Below are positions 46,445 to 58,508 of a stretch of 64,000 nucleotides of DNA, in pieces; the first letter of the stretch is position 1, and each line of letters begins with the position of its first letter. The notes under the pieces were generated by a model. The model was not told the DNA's origin. It ran no database searches and worked only from the letters and a program-made list of their open reading frames with translations. Source of the DNA: Halomonas sp. 328 (lineage in GTDB: Bacteria; Pseudomonadota; Gammaproteobacteria; Pseudomonadales; Halomonadaceae); contig NZ_JADOTW010000009.1 of the NCBI RefSeq assembly GCF_015645095.1, positions 1-64,000 on the forward strand. The letters are read 5' to 3'. Made by a program: the position numbers and the translations under genes.

Positions 46445-47659
46445 ATGGCTTGGAATGAGCCTGGTGGTGGCAAACAGCATGACCCCTGGAGCGGGGGCGG
46501 CCGTCGCGGTGGCGGCGGTGGTGGAGGTAACGGGGGCAATCAGGGCCCGCCCGACCTCGACGAGGCGCTGAAGAAGTTCCAGGACAAGCTCAATGGCATG
46601 CTCGGTGGCCGCGGTGGCAAGGGCGGTGGCGGCAAAGGCGGCAAGGGGGGCGGCGGTCGCCGCAACACCTTCGCCCTGCCGGGTCTATTGATCATCGTCG
46701 CCCTGGCGATCTGGGCCGCCTCGGGCTTCTATCTGGTCGATCAGTCCGAACGGGGCGTGGTGCTGCGTTTCGGCAAGTTCCAGGAAGTGGTCAGCCCGGG
46801 CCTGCACTGGAACCCGCCGTTGATCGATGACGTGCGCATGGTCAACGTCACCCGGGTGCGCTCGCTGACCCAGACCCAGTCGATGCTGACCCGCGACGAG
46901 AACATCGTCGAGGTCGAGATCTCGGCCCAGTACCAGGTCGCCAACCCCCGCGACTTCGTGCTCAACGTGCGTAATCCGCAGCTCTCCATCGAGAATGCCC
47001 TCGACTCCGCGCTGCGCCACGTGGTCGGTGGCACCGAGATGATCGATATCCTCACCTCCGGTCGTGAGATCCTGGGTAGCTCCGTGGCCAGCCGCCTGCA
47101 GTCCTACCTGGACAGCTACGGCACCGGTATCCGTCTGCAGACCATCAACATCGAGTCGACCTCGGCACCGGGGCCGGTGATCGATGCCTTCGACGACGTG
47201 ATTCGCGCCCGCGAGGATCGTCAGCGCACCATCAACGAGGGCATGGCCTACGCCAACGCGGTGATTCCCGCCGCCCAGGGTCAGGCCCAGCGCATCATCG
47301 AGCAGGGCCAGGGTTATCGCGAGTCGGTGGTGGCCGAGGCTCAGGGTCAGGCCAACCGCTTCCTGTCGATGCTGACCGAGTACCAGAACGCGCCGGAGAT
47401 CATGCGTGAGCGTCTCTACCTGGATGCCATCAGCGAGGTGCTGAGCGGCACCGACAAGGTACTGATGGACGTCAGTGACAATGCGCCTCTGATGTACCTG
47501 CCGCTGGATCAGCTGCGTTCCGGCCAGAGCGGCCGTTCCCAGGACGGCAGCCAGTACGATGACGACCAGCGCCTCGATCCCCAGGTGCTGGACCGGTTGC
47601 GCAGCAGCCAGACCCAGACGGGTAACCAGAGCAGCAGCATTCGCAGGGAGGGCCGCTAA
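46445..47659 (+). CDS. hflK: FtsH modulator HflK
   Basis: HflK and HflC form a large periplasm-facing cage around the FtsH protease in the inner membrane. The 404-residue protein has a Gly-rich N-terminus (about 10-70), one transmembrane helix (LPGLLIIVALAIWAASGFYLV) and a band-7/SPFH domain. The ATG at 46445 begins the conserved MAWNEPGG. The 110 bases after hflX contain no recognisable signal. Confidence 0.95.
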   Translation: MAWNEPGGGKQHDPWSGGGRRGGGGGGGNGGNQGPPDLDEALKKFQDKLNGMLGGRGGKGGGGKGGKGGGGRRNTFALPGLLIIVALAIWAASGFYLVDQSERGVVLRFGKFQEVVSPGLHWNPPLIDDVRMVNVTRVRSLTQTQSMLTRDENIVEVEISAQYQVANPRDFVLNVRNPQLSIENALDSALRHVVGGTEMIDILTSGREILGSSVASRLQSYLDSYGTGIRLQTINIESTSAPGPVIDAFDDVIRAREDRQRTINEGMAYANAVIPAAQGQAQRIIEQGQGYRESVVAEAQGQANRFLSMLTEYQNAPEIMRERLYLDAISEVLSGTDKVLMDVSDNAPLMYLPLDQLRSGQSGRSQDGSQYDDDQRLDPQVLDRLRSSQTQTGNQSSSIRREGR

Positions 47660-48541
47660 GTGATCAATAACCGTTCCTTGCTGATCGTCGGCGGCCTGGC
47701 CGCCGTCGCCTGGCTGGCCAGCAACAGCCTCTATATCGTCGATGAGACCGAGCGCGCCGTGAAGCTGCGCTTCGGTGAGGTGATCGAGGAAAACATCCAG
47801 CCGGGGCTGCACTTCAAGGTGCCCATCACCCAGACGGTGCGCAAGTTCGACACCCGGGTGCTGACCCTGGACACCGACACCAGCCGTTACCTGACCCTGG
47901 AGCAGAAGGCGGTGATCGTCGACTCCTTCGTCAAGTGGCAGGTGGTCAACCCGACCCGCTACTACGAGGCCACCGCCGGTGACGAGATGATGGCCGTGCG
48001 CCTGATTCAGCCGCGGGTCGACGAGAGCCTGCGTAACGAGTTCGGTCGCCTCGACCTGCAGCAGATCATCGCCGAGCGACGCGATGACCTGATGACTGGT
48101 CCGACCCGCGACCTGGACAGCCTGCTGCGGGAAGAGCTGGGCGTGGCGATCCGTGACGTGCGGGTCAAGCGGATCGACCTGCCGGAGGACGTCTCCGCGG
48201 CGGTCTTCGACCGCATGCGCTCCGAGCGTGAGCGGGAGGCCCGCGAGTGGCGCGCCCAGGGTCAGGAAGAGGCCGAGCGGATTCGCGCCAACGCCGACCG
48301 CCGTCGCCAGGTGCTGCTGGCCCAGGCCAACGAGCGGGCCGAGACCCTGCGCGGTGAAGGCGACGCCGAGGCCGCGGCCATCTTCTCTCAGGCTTACCAG
48401 CAGGATTCGGAGTTCTTCTCCTTCTACCGCAGCCTGAATGCCTACCGGGAGACCTTCAGCGGTGGCGGCAACATGATGGTGCTGGAACCCTCCAGCGACT
48501 TCTTCCGCTACCTCAACAGCCCCCGGCCGACCGGCAACTGA
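47660..48541 (+). CDS. hflC: FtsH modulator HflC
   Basis: Partner of HflK. The 293-residue protein has an N-terminal membrane helix (LLIVGGLAAVAWLASNSLYIV) and a band-7 domain with the conserved YVVDETERAVKLRFGE-like entry and the charged RSEREREAREWRAQGQEEAERI helix. It starts at a GTG immediately after the hflK TAA, so translation is coupled. Two hairpins follow. Confidence 0.95.
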   Translation: MINNRSLLIVGGLAAVAWLASNSLYIVDETERAVKLRFGEVIEENIQPGLHFKVPITQTVRKFDTRVLTLDTDTSRYLTLEQKAVIVDSFVKWQVVNPTRYYEATAGDEMMAVRLIQPRVDESLRNEFGRLDLQQIIAERRDDLMTGPTRDLDSLLREELGVAIRDVRVKRIDLPEDVSAAVFDRMRSEREREAREWRAQGQEEAERIRANADRRRQVLLAQANERAETLRGEGDAEAAAIFSQAYQQDSEFFSFYRSLNAYRETFSGGGNMMVLEPSSDFFRYLNSPRPTGN

Positions 48542-48548
48542 GGTCGGT

Positions 48549-48580
48549 CCCCGGCGATGCCAGGCGCGTCGCCGGGGTTT
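48549..48580 (+). terminator. candidate terminator after hflC
   Basis: CCCCGGCGA (48549-48557) pairs with TCGCCGGGG (48569-48577) and is followed by TTT. It begins seven bases past the hflC stop. Confidence 0.6.
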
Positions 48581-48609
48581 ATCCCGGGGCCAAACGTGGT
48601 AGACTCCCG

Positions 48610-48634
48610 AAACCGGGCGTGGCCCGGTTTTTTT
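48610..48634 (+). terminator. strong intrinsic terminator between hflC and hisZ
   Basis: AAACCGGGC (48610-48618), loop GTG, GCCCGGTTT (48622-48630), then TTTT. A perfect nine-base stem with a U tract. It implies that hisZ-purA has its own promoter in 48635-48776, where no clear -35/-10 pair was picked out. Confidence 0.88.
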
Positions 48635-48776
48635 GTGGCCCAAGCACAGGTTTTCGGGCCCCGAATTCCTTACGAGGCCCGGCGTGGGGCCATGCCGGGC
48701 GGCTTTCCGGCCCTTCCATGGGACGGCGCGCGGTCGCGCCATGCCCGGGCCAACGAATACTGGCAGGACAGAACAC

Positions 48777-49958
48777 ATGACCATCGCTGACCGCTGGCTG
48801 CTTCCCGACGGCATGGACGAAGTGCTGCCGCCTCAGGCGGCACGGATGGAGGAGCTGCGCCGTGGGCTGCTCGACCTCTATCACCGCTGGGGCTATGACC
48901 AGGTGATGCCGCCGCCCGTGGAGTTTCTCGACTCCCTGCTCACTGGGACCGGCACCGACCTGGAACTCCAGACCTTCAAGCTCACCGACCAGTTGACCGG
49001 CCGCATGATGGGCGTCAGCGCCGACGTCACCCCCCAGGTGGCGCGCATGGATGCCCACTCCCTGCATCGTCAGGGGCCGGTGCGGCTCTGCTACTGCACC
49101 AATGTACTGCGCGCCACCGCCGACCAGCACCAGGGCGGCCGCAGTCCGGTGCAGGTCGGCCTGGAGCTGTTCGGTCATGCCGGCCTCGAAGCCGACCTGG
49201 AGGTCCTGCGCCTGGCGCTGGAGTCCCTCTCCGCCGCCGGCGCCGGCGAGATGCACCTGGCCCTGGGCCATATCGGCATCTACCGCAGCCTGGTGCAGGC
49301 CGCCGAGCTGGAGCCGGCCCAGGAGCGCGCCCTGTTCGAGGCCCTGGAGCTGAAGTCTCCCGGCGAGGTGGCGGCCCGGGTCGCCGAGAGCGTCGAGGAT
49401 CCGGTCCTGGCCGAGATGTTCCTGGCGCTGGTCCACCTGCATGGGGGGCCCGAGGTGCTGGAGCAGGCCCGTGCCGCCTTCGCCGAGGCGCCGGCTCCGG
49501 TGGGAGCGGCCCTGGACCAGCTGCGTGAGCTGTGTGCCGGGGTGGCCGCCGACTACCCCCGGGTGACCCTCTATTTCGACCTGGCGGAGCTGCGCGGCTA
49601 TCAGTACCACACCGGCATGATGTTCGCCGCCTATGTGCCCGGCTACGGCCAGGCGCTCGCCAAGGGCGGGCGCTATGATGATACCGGTCGGGTCTTCGGC
49701 CGGGCGCGCCCGGCCACCGGCTTCTCCATGGACCTCAAGCTGCTGGCGTCGCTGGCGGTGGAGGAGCCCCCCTGCGACGGGATCTGGGCGCCCGCCGAGG
49801 AGGAGGCGGCCCTGGCCGAGGTGGTGGCTCGGCTGCGTCAGGACGGCGAGCGGGTGATCCAGGCATTGCCCGGTCAGCGCACCGGCCCGGCCGAGCACCG
49901 CTGCAATCGCCGGCTGGTGCGCCTGGGCGAGGATTGGCAGGTCTCCCCCCTGGCCTGA
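48777..49958 (+). CDS. hisZ: ATP phosphoribosyltransferase regulatory subunit HisZ
   Basis: HisZ is a HisRS-like protein without aminoacylation activity that activates short-form HisG, the first enzyme of histidine synthesis. The 393 residues match the class II synthetase core (LLPDGMDEVLPPQAARMEELRR, LYFDLAELRGYQYHTGMMFAAYVPG) but lack the anticodon-binding domain and the complete histidine A motif of HisS. The ATG at 48777 is chosen since the upstream frame is leader sequence. It lies directly before purA, as in Pseudomonas. Confidence 0.93.
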   Translation: MTIADRWLLPDGMDEVLPPQAARMEELRRGLLDLYHRWGYDQVMPPPVEFLDSLLTGTGTDLELQTFKLTDQLTGRMMGVSADVTPQVARMDAHSLHRQGPVRLCYCTNVLRATADQHQGGRSPVQVGLELFGHAGLEADLEVLRLALESLSAAGAGEMHLALGHIGIYRSLVQAAELEPAQERALFEALELKSPGEVAARVAESVEDPVLAEMFLALVHLHGGPEVLEQARAAFAEAPAPVGAALDQLRELCAGVAADYPRVTLYFDLAELRGYQYHTGMMFAAYVPGYGQALAKGGRYDDTGRVFGRARPATGFSMDLKLLASLAVEEPPCDGIWAPAEEEAALAEVVARLRQDGERVIQALPGQRTGPAEHRCNRRLVRLGEDWQVSPLA

Positions 49959-51314
<1,356 letters not shown>

Positions 51315-51331
51315 GTGGGTCGAGGTATAAG

Positions 51332-51355
51332 AGGGCGCCCCCGGGCGCCCTTTTT
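51332..51355 (+). terminator. intrinsic terminator after purA
   Basis: AGGGCGCC-CCCG-GGCGCCCT followed by TTTTTC, 17 bases past the purA stop. It closes the hisZ-purA unit. Confidence 0.88.
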
Positions 51356-51377
51356 CGTGGGCAGTTGATAGGCGTTG

Positions 51378-51493
51378 CCAATGAGAATAATTGGCGTTAA
51401 TGATCCGAACGCCGTCGAACCGGCGTCGATCATGGCGTTTTGCGTCGCCCCTCTTCACAAGTCGATCCATACAGGACTAAAATGGTACCCAAT
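51378..51493 (+). promoter_or_regulatory. suf promoter region with Fur-like and IscR-like sites
   Basis: CCAATGAGAATAATTGG (51378-51394) has five-base inverted ends around an AT core like a Fur half-site. A promoter TTCACA (51454-51459), 18 bases, TAAAAT (51478-51483) precedes the Rrf2 regulator gene by about 60 bases. The -10 is embedded in ATACAGGACTAAAATGGTAC, which resembles the GACT-AT-rich core of IscR type 1 sites. Iron and cluster control of the suf operon would fit. Confidence 0.45.
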
Positions 51494-51542
51494 TCGAGCG
51501 GGGCGCCTGTGAGGCGCCCGTCACGGGGGTAGGGACAACGGC

Positions 51543-52010
51543 ATGATGAAGCTCTCCAGGCTGACCGATTACGCCGCGGTGGTGATGGCCCAGATCGCCC
51601 GTCAGCCGCAGCAGCCCCATGCGGCGGCGGAGCTGGCCGAGGCGGTGAAGCTGCCGCACCCCACCGTCAGCAAGACCCTGAAGATGCTGGTCAAGGCCGG
51701 GCTCCTGGAGTCCCAGCGCGGTGCCCAGGGCGGCTATCGTCTGGCGCGACCGGCCCACGAGATCACCGCCATCGACATCATCACCGCCATCGAGGGCCCC
51801 GTGGCCATGACCGAGTGCAGTCAGAGCGATGGCGACTGCGACCTGCTCGATACCTGCGGGGTCGCCGACAACTGGCAGCGGGTCTCGCTGGCGGTGCGCA
51901 CCCTGCTCGACAGCGTGACCCTGGCCCACCTGGCCCAGACCGCGCCCATCAAATTACCGGTCCGGCTGCCCATCCAGAGCATCGATCTGGGCGCCACCGC
52001 CGACACCTGA
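51543..52010 (+). CDS. SUF system Rrf2-family regulator
   Basis: A 155-residue IscR-like repressor or sensor. The N-terminal winged helix ([20 protein letters not shown] ... [19 protein letters not shown]) is followed by the [12 protein letters not shown] wing and three cysteines ([17 protein letters not shown]) that can hold an Fe-S cluster. It matches the family of regulators placed directly before sufB (SUF assembly regulator). It is the first gene of the operon and probably controls it by cluster occupancy. Confidence 0.9.
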   Translation: MMKLSRLTDYAAVVMAQIARQPQQPHAAAELAEAVKLPHPTVSKTLKMLVKAGLLESQRGAQGGYRLARPAHEITAIDIITAIEGPVAMTECSQSDGDCDLLDTCGVADNWQRVSLAVRTLLDSVTLAHLAQTAPIKLPVRLPIQSIDLGATADT

Positions 52011-52056
52011 ATTGCCCAAAGGGCTCGAACGCAACCGCCCGGGAGGGGGAAAGACC

Positions 52057-53499
<1,443 letters not shown>

Positions 53500-53527
53500 G
53501 GCAACGGCTGCACGACGCCGGCCTCCT

Positions 53528-53551
53528 GTAGGAGCCCGCTTCAGCGGGCGA
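53528..53551 (+). repeat. REP-type hairpin between sufB and sufC
   Basis: GTAGGAGCCCGCTTCAGCGG (continuing to 53551) is the same REP type as at 2475-2568, with its own covarying stem CCCGC/GCGGG. It sits inside the suf operon, where such hairpins can stabilise upstream mRNA or lower downstream expression. Confidence 0.78.
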
Positions 53552-53677
53552 AAGGTTTCCTCCGCGAGGCCGGCCTGTGCCCCGAAACCATCGCTGATAA
53601 CGCGCCTAGTCCGCCGTCAAGCCATATAACGTTTCCCCAGTCGCCGCGGCGGCTGGCCAGATCAAAAGGTAGTCACG

Positions 53678-54430
53678 ATGCTCGAAGTCAAGGATCTCCA
53701 CGTCACGGTCGAGGGCAAGCATATCCTCAAGGGCCTCAACCTCACCGTCGCGGCGGGCCAGGTGCACGCCATCATGGGCCCCAACGGCGCCGGCAAGTCG
53801 ACCCTCTCGGCGGTGATCGCCGGCAAGGAGGGCTATGAGGTGACCCAGGGCAGCATCACCTTCGACGGCCAGGACGTGCTGGAGATGGAGATCGAGGAGC
53901 GCGCCAGGGCCGGCCTGCTGCTGGGCTTCCAGTACCCGGTGGAGATTCCCGGGGTGAAGAACATCTACCTGCTCAAGGCGGCCCTCAACGCCAAGCGCGA
54001 GGCCGAGGGACTGGGCGAGATCCCGGCGCCGGAATTCATGAAGCTGATCAAGGAGAAGATCGCCTTCATGAAGATGGACGCCAGCTTCCTGCAGCGCGCC
54101 GTCAACGAGGGCTTCTCCGGCGGCGAGAAGAAGCGCAACGAGATTTTGCAGATGCTGGTGCTGCAGCCCAAGCTGGCACTGCTCGACGAGATCGATTCCG
54201 GCCTCGACATCGATGCCATGAAGGTGGTGGCCGATGGCGTCAACTCCCTGCGCGCCGCGGATCGCGCCATCCTCATGGTCACCCACTACCAGCGCCTGCT
54301 CGACCATATCACCCCCGACGTGGTGCATGTGCTGGTGGATGGCCGCATCGTCAAGTCCGGCGATGCGGAGCTCGCCAAGGAGCTCGAGGCGCGGGGTTAT
54401 GACTGGGTGCTGGAGGAGTCTGCGGCATGA
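53678..54430 (+). CDS. sufC: Fe-S cluster assembly ATPase SufC
   Basis: ABC-type ATPase of SufBCD. The 250-residue protein has Walker A GPNGAGKST, the signature FSGGEKKRNEI, Walker B LALLDEIDSGLDID and the H-loop MVTHYQRLL, all as in SufC. It overlaps sufD by four bases (ATGA). Confidence 0.96.
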   Translation: MLEVKDLHVTVEGKHILKGLNLTVAAGQVHAIMGPNGAGKSTLSAVIAGKEGYEVTQGSITFDGQDVLEMEIEERARAGLLLGFQYPVEIPGVKNIYLLKAALNAKREAEGLGEIPAPEFMKLIKEKIAFMKMDASFLQRAVNEGFSGGEKKRNEILQMLVLQPKLALLDEIDSGLDIDAMKVVADGVNSLRAADRAILMVTHYQRLLDHITPDVVHVLVDGRIVKSGDAELAKELEARGYDWVLEESAA

Positions 54431-55773
54431 GTGAGGTACAAGGCTTTCTCGACCGCCTGAGCGAGCGCGCCGCGACCCGCGGCGCCGAGCCCACCTGGAT
54501 CGCCGCCCGGCGCCAGGCGGGGGCGGCACGCTTCGAGGCGCTGGGCTTCCCGGACCGCAAGGTGGAGGCCTGGAAATACACCGACGTGCGTGGCATCGCC
54601 CGGGGCGATTTCGCTCTGGCCGAGTCGGCGGAGTTCTCGCCGGCCAGCGCCGCGGCCCTGACCCTGCCTATCGCGGCCCACCGCCTGACCTTCGTCGACG
54701 GCCTCTTCGCCCCGGCCCTCTCCGACCTGGGCGAGCTGCCCGCCGGCGTCAGCGTCGAGCCCCTCTCGCAGGCCCTGGCGGCCAATCACGAAGCGGTGGG
54801 CGGTGCCCTGGGGCGCCTGGCCGGGGTCGACTTCTCGCCCTTCACGGCCCTCAATACCGCCTTCGCCGAGGAGGGGGCGGTGATTCGCCTGGCCCCCGGC
54901 GCGGTGGTGGAACGCCCCATCGTCCTGCAGTTTCTCTCCTCGGCCCGGTCGGCGCCGGTGATGAGCCATCCGCGGGTGCTGGTGGAGGCCGGGGCGCGCA
55001 GCCAGGCGACCCTGATCGAGCATCAGGTGGGGGAGGAGGGCGCCGCCAACTTCTCCAACCTGGTCAGCGAGCTGCTGCTGGAACGGGGCGCCATCCTCAC
55101 CCATTACAAGCTCCAGGAGCTGCCCCAGGGCGATCACCACATCGCCAGCCTGCATGTGGATCAGGCCCGGGACAGCCGCTTCACCTCCTTCAACCTCAAC
55201 CTGGGCGGGGCCCTGGCGCGCAACGATATCGTCACCGACCTCAATGGCCAGGGTGCCGAGGCCAACTTCTTCGGCCTCTTCTTCGGTCAGGGCCGCCAGG
55301 TGCTGGACACCCATACCCTGGCCAACCACAACGCCCCCCTGACCTTCTCCAATGAGAACTACAAGGGCATCCTCGACGACCGCGCCCGGGGCATCTTCAA
55401 CGGCAAGGTCATCGTCAAGCGCGACAGCCAGAAGATCGAGGCCCACCAGAACAACGCCAACCTGCTGCTCTCCGACCGGGCCGAGATCGATACCAAGCCG
55501 GAGCTGGAGATCTACGCCGACGACGTCAAGTGCTCCCACGGCGCCACCACCGGTCAGCTCGATCAGGAGGCGATCTTCGCCCTGCGTGCGCGGGGCATCG
55601 ACGAGGCCACCGCCCGGGGCCTGCTGACCCTGGCCTTCGCCGGCGAGGTGATGGAGCGGGTGGCCATCGACGCCGTGGCCGAGCGGGTCGAGCTGGCGGT
55701 GGCCGGCAAGCTGCCGGAGCGTTTCAACCTGGCCGGGCTGGTGGAAGCCGCCGTGGCCCTGCACGAGGAGTAA
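54427..55773 (+). CDS. sufD: Fe-S cluster assembly protein SufD
   Basis: Third subunit of SufBCD, needed for iron entry. The 448-residue protein has the conserved C-terminal half (DHHIASLHVDQARDSRFTSFNLNLGG, KSQKIEAHQNNANLLLSDRAEIDTKPELEIYADDVKCSHGATTGQLD-type region at about 335-385) with the cysteine and histidine of the SufB-SufD interface (KCSHGAT). It is three bases from sufS. Confidence 0.95.
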   Translation: MSEVQGFLDRLSERAATRGAEPTWIAARRQAGAARFEALGFPDRKVEAWKYTDVRGIARGDFALAESAEFSPASAAALTLPIAAHRLTFVDGLFAPALSDLGELPAGVSVEPLSQALAANHEAVGGALGRLAGVDFSPFTALNTAFAEEGAVIRLAPGAVVERPIVLQFLSSARSAPVMSHPRVLVEAGARSQATLIEHQVGEEGAANFSNLVSELLLERGAILTHYKLQELPQGDHHIASLHVDQARDSRFTSFNLNLGGALARNDIVTDLNGQGAEANFFGLFFGQGRQVLDTHTLANHNAPLTFSNENYKGILDDRARGIFNGKVIVKRDSQKIEAHQNNANLLLSDRAEIDTKPELEIYADDVKCSHGATTGQLDQEAIFALRARGIDEATARGLLTLAFAGEVMERVAIDAVAERVELAVAGKLPERFNLAGLVEAAVALHEE

Positions 55774-55776
55774 GCC

Positions 55777-57030
55777 ATGAGCGATCTCGCCGTCTCCGCC
55801 GAGGCGACCGTGCTGGATGTGGCCCGGGTGCGCCGCGACTTCCCGATCCTCGACCGGGAAGTGCATGGCAAGCCGCTGATCTACCTGGATAACGCTGCTA
55901 CCAGCCAGACGCCCATCCAGGTCATCGACTGCCTGGACGACTACTACCGTCGGCTCAATGCCAATATCCATCGCGGCCTGCATACCCTGGCCGACGAGGC
56001 CACCGCCGCCTTCGAGGGCAGCCGCGACAAGGTGCGCGACTTCCTGGGCGCCGCCGACCGCCGCGAGATCGTCTTTACCCGGGGCACCACCGAGGCCATC
56101 AATCTGGTGGCCAACGGCTGGGGCCGGGCGCACCTGAGCGCCGGCGACGAGGTGCTGGTGTCGCGCATGGAGCACCACTCCAATATCGTGCCCTGGCAGC
56201 TGCTGGCCGAGGAGCTCGGCATCGTTATCAAGGTGATTCCGGTGGACGAGCGTGGCGTGCTGGACCTCGCCGCCTATCGCGCCCTGTTCACCGAGCGCAC
56301 CAAGCTGGTGGCGGTAAACCATGTCTCCAACGCCTTCGGCACCATCAATCCGGTGCGCGAGCTGGCCGAGGAGGCCCATCGCCATGGGGCCCTGATCCTG
56401 GTGGACGGGGCCCAGGCGACGCCGCACCAGGTGGTGGATGTCCAGGCCATCGGCGCCGATTTCTACGCCTTCTCCGGCCACAAGGTGTATGGCCCCACCG
56501 GCATCGGTGCCCTCTACGGGCGCCTCGAGCTGCTCGAGGCGATGCGCCCCTGGCAGGGGGGCGGCGAGATGATCGCCACCGTCTCCTTCGAGGCCGGTAC
56601 CACCTATGCGCCGGTGCCCCACAAGTTCGAGGCCGGGACCCCGGCCATCGCCGAGGGCGTGGCCCTGGGCGCCGCCCTCGACTGGGTGACCGCCACCGGC
56701 CTCGAGGCCATCGGCGCCTGGGAAGACCAACTGCTGAGGCGTGCCACCGAAGGGGTGTCGCGGATCGATGGCCTGCGCCTGCTCGGCACCGCCCCGAACA
56801 AGGCCGGGGTGCTCTCCTTCGTGGTGGAGGGCGCCCACGCCCAGGATATCGGCCTGCTGATCGATCAGCTGGGGGTGGCGATTCGTACCGGACACCACTG
56901 TGCCCAGCCGCTGCTGGCCCAGTTCGGCGTCGATGCCACCTGTCGCGCCTCCTTCGCTGCCTACAACACCCTCGACGAGGTGGACGCCTTCGTGGCCGCC
57001 CTGGAGCGGGTGATCGGCATGGTGCGCTAA
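55777..57030 (+). CDS. sufS: cysteine desulfurase SufS
   Basis: PLP enzyme that releases sulfur from cysteine for cluster building. The 417-residue group II desulfurase has the PLP lysine in FSGHKVYGPTGIG, the SRMEHHSNIVPW and DGAQATPHQVVD motifs, and the catalytic Cys in RTGHHCAQPLL. No sufE or sufU gene lies in the cluster, so the sulfur-accepting partner must be encoded elsewhere. Confidence 0.95.
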   Translation: MSDLAVSAEATVLDVARVRRDFPILDREVHGKPLIYLDNAATSQTPIQVIDCLDDYYRRLNANIHRGLHTLADEATAAFEGSRDKVRDFLGAADRREIVFTRGTTEAINLVANGWGRAHLSAGDEVLVSRMEHHSNIVPWQLLAEELGIVIKVIPVDERGVLDLAAYRALFTERTKLVAVNHVSNAFGTINPVRELAEEAHRHGALILVDGAQATPHQVVDVQAIGADFYAFSGHKVYGPTGIGALYGRLELLEAMRPWQGGGEMIATVSFEAGTTYAPVPHKFEAGTPAIAEGVALGAALDWVTATGLEAIGAWEDQLLRRATEGVSRIDGLRLLGTAPNKAGVLSFVVEGAHAQDIGLLIDQLGVAIRTGHHCAQPLLAQFGVDATCRASFAAYNTLDEVDAFVAALERVIGMVR

Positions 57031-57052
57031 GCGAACGTCAAAGGAGCGGGAG

Positions 57053-57625
57053 ATGTCGGCGATGGAACAACTGGAGGGCTTGCACAAGGGGCAGGAATTG
57101 CCGCTGCAGCGGGACGTGGCGGTGATCTCCATCCCCTTCGGCAAGACCATTACCCTGCCCGAGGACAGTGTCGTCTCGGTGATGCAGGCCAAGGGCAGTT
57201 CGGTAAGCGTGGCCCATGAGGGGCGCCTCTACCTGGTGGAGGGTGCCAACCTGGACGCCCTGGGCCTCGAGGCCCTGCCGCGGCCGACCCTGCCCGAGGA
57301 CGCCACGGACGAGGAGATCGAGGCCTTCGTCTGGGAGCAGTTGCGCACCTGCTTCGACCCGGAGATCCCGGTCGATATCGTCGAACTGGGGCTGGTCTAC
57401 GGCTGCCGTATCGAGCGCCTGATCAGCGGCGAGCGCATCGTCACCATTCGCATGACCCTGACCGCCCCGGGCTGCGGCATGGGCGACGTGATCGCCGCCG
57501 ATGCCCGCAACAAGATCCTCGGTGCGCCGCAGATCAGCCAGGTGCATGTGGATATCGTCTTCGATCCGCCCTGGAGCCGTGAGATGATGAGCGACGAGGC
57601 CAAGCTGGAGCTTGGCATGTTCTAG
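57053..57625 (+). CDS. sufT: SUF system protein SufT
   Basis: A 190-residue protein of the SufT family: a DUF59/MIP18-type domain (EEIEAFVWEQLRTCFDPEIPVDIVELGLVYGCRI ... MTLTAPGCGMGDVI) with an N-terminal extension of about 75 residues. SufT proteins assist cluster maturation. It ends the suf operon, 22 bases after sufS with GGAGCGGGAG upstream. Confidence 0.9.
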   Translation: MSAMEQLEGLHKGQELPLQRDVAVISIPFGKTITLPEDSVVSVMQAKGSSVSVAHEGRLYLVEGANLDALGLEALPRPTLPEDATDEEIEAFVWEQLRTCFDPEIPVDIVELGLVYGCRIERLISGERIVTIRMTLTAPGCGMGDVIAADARNKILGAPQISQVHVDIVFDPPWSREMMSDEAKLELGMF

Positions 57626-57644
57626 GCTTTGCGCAGGGGCGGCC

Positions 57645-58364
57645 ATGCGGCGCTGGATGATCACCATCCTCAGGAGAAGTCTGATAACGCTGGCGGGCGC
57701 AGGCCTGCTGGCGTTTTTGCTGCTCCTGGGGGCCAATGCCTGGGTGCTGGGCAAGACCCAGGCGCGTATCGAGCACGAGCTGCCGCTCTGTGCGGCGGCC
57801 CCGGTGGGCATCGTCTTCGGTACCTCCCACTGGACCCGCAGCGGTCGCCCCAATCCCCACTTCGAGGCGCGCATGAGCGCCGCCGCCCGCCTGGTGCGCC
57901 TGCAGCGGGTGGAACATCTGCTGCTCTCCGGCGATAACCGCACCCGCTTCTATAACGAGCCCCAGGCCATGTGGCAGAACCTCAACGCCCGTCATGTGCC
58001 CAGCGAGGCGATGACCCTGGACTTCGCCGGCTTCAGCACCTACGACACCCTGGCCCGGGCCCGGGACGTCTTCGGCGTCGAGCGGGCGCTGCTGGTCACC
58101 CAGGGCTGGCACCTGCCCCGGGCGCTGTTTATCGCCGATGCCCTGGGGCTCGAGGTGCAGGGCTGTGCCACCCCGGCGGAGCCGGTGGCGGGGCTCTGGC
58201 GCTTGCAGCTACGGGAGTGGCTGGCCCGGGCGCGGACCCTGGGGGATCTCTATGTGTGGGGACGCGAGCCGTATTTCCTGGGTCCCCTCGAGCCGCTGCC
58301 GGTCACGCCCCTGGGGCGGGAGACGGGCGAAGCGGCGGATGAAGAGGAGGGAGCCGCCCGCTAG
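57645..58364 (+). CDS. sanA: SanA-type inner-membrane protein (DUF218)
   Basis: SanA affects envelope permeability (vancomycin exclusion in E. coli). The 239-residue protein has an N-terminal membrane anchor (AGLLAFLLLLGANAWVL) and the DUF218 core FGTSHWTRSGRPNPHFEARM, LLLSGDNRTRFYNEPQAM, LDFAGFSTYDTLARAR, TQGWHLPRALFIAD. The ATG at 57645 is chosen; upstream codons overlap the sufT tail region. Part of its 3' end is repeated after the stop. Confidence 0.85.
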   Translation: MRRWMITILRRSLITLAGAGLLAFLLLLGANAWVLGKTQARIEHELPLCAAAPVGIVFGTSHWTRSGRPNPHFEARMSAAARLVRLQRVEHLLLSGDNRTRFYNEPQAMWQNLNARHVPSEAMTLDFAGFSTYDTLARARDVFGVERALLVTQGWHLPRALFIADALGLEVQGCATPAEPVAGLWRLQLREWLARARTLGDLYVWGREPYFLGPLEPLPVTPLGRETGEAADEEEGAAR

Positions 58365-58443
58365 TTTGCCTGGGTCCCCTGCCGGTCACGCCCCTGGGGC
58401 GGGAGGAGTCAGTCAGAATGAAGAAGGAAGAGCGAAGAAGAGG
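58277..58443 (+). repeat. partial duplication of the sanA 3' end, with heptad remnant
   Basis: CCTGGGTCCCCT (58277) continuing to GCCGGTCACGCCCCTGGGGC is repeated from 58369 after the sanA stop, with a nine-base deletion, at an offset of about 92 bases. The copy ends at about 58405 and is followed by GAATGAA, GAAGGAA, GAGCGAA (58416-58436), three units of the heptad family without a right arm. Confidence 0.7.
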
Positions 58444-58508
58444 CGTTCAAACAGCAGGCCCGCCATGATCGGCGTGCCTGCGGCGTATGGGGCTGAGGTA
58501 GGCGTCGC

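Noticed and set aside
48777-49958. hisZ as histidyl-tRNA synthetase
   Set aside because: The anticodon-binding domain is missing and the gene precedes purA, the usual place of hisZ.
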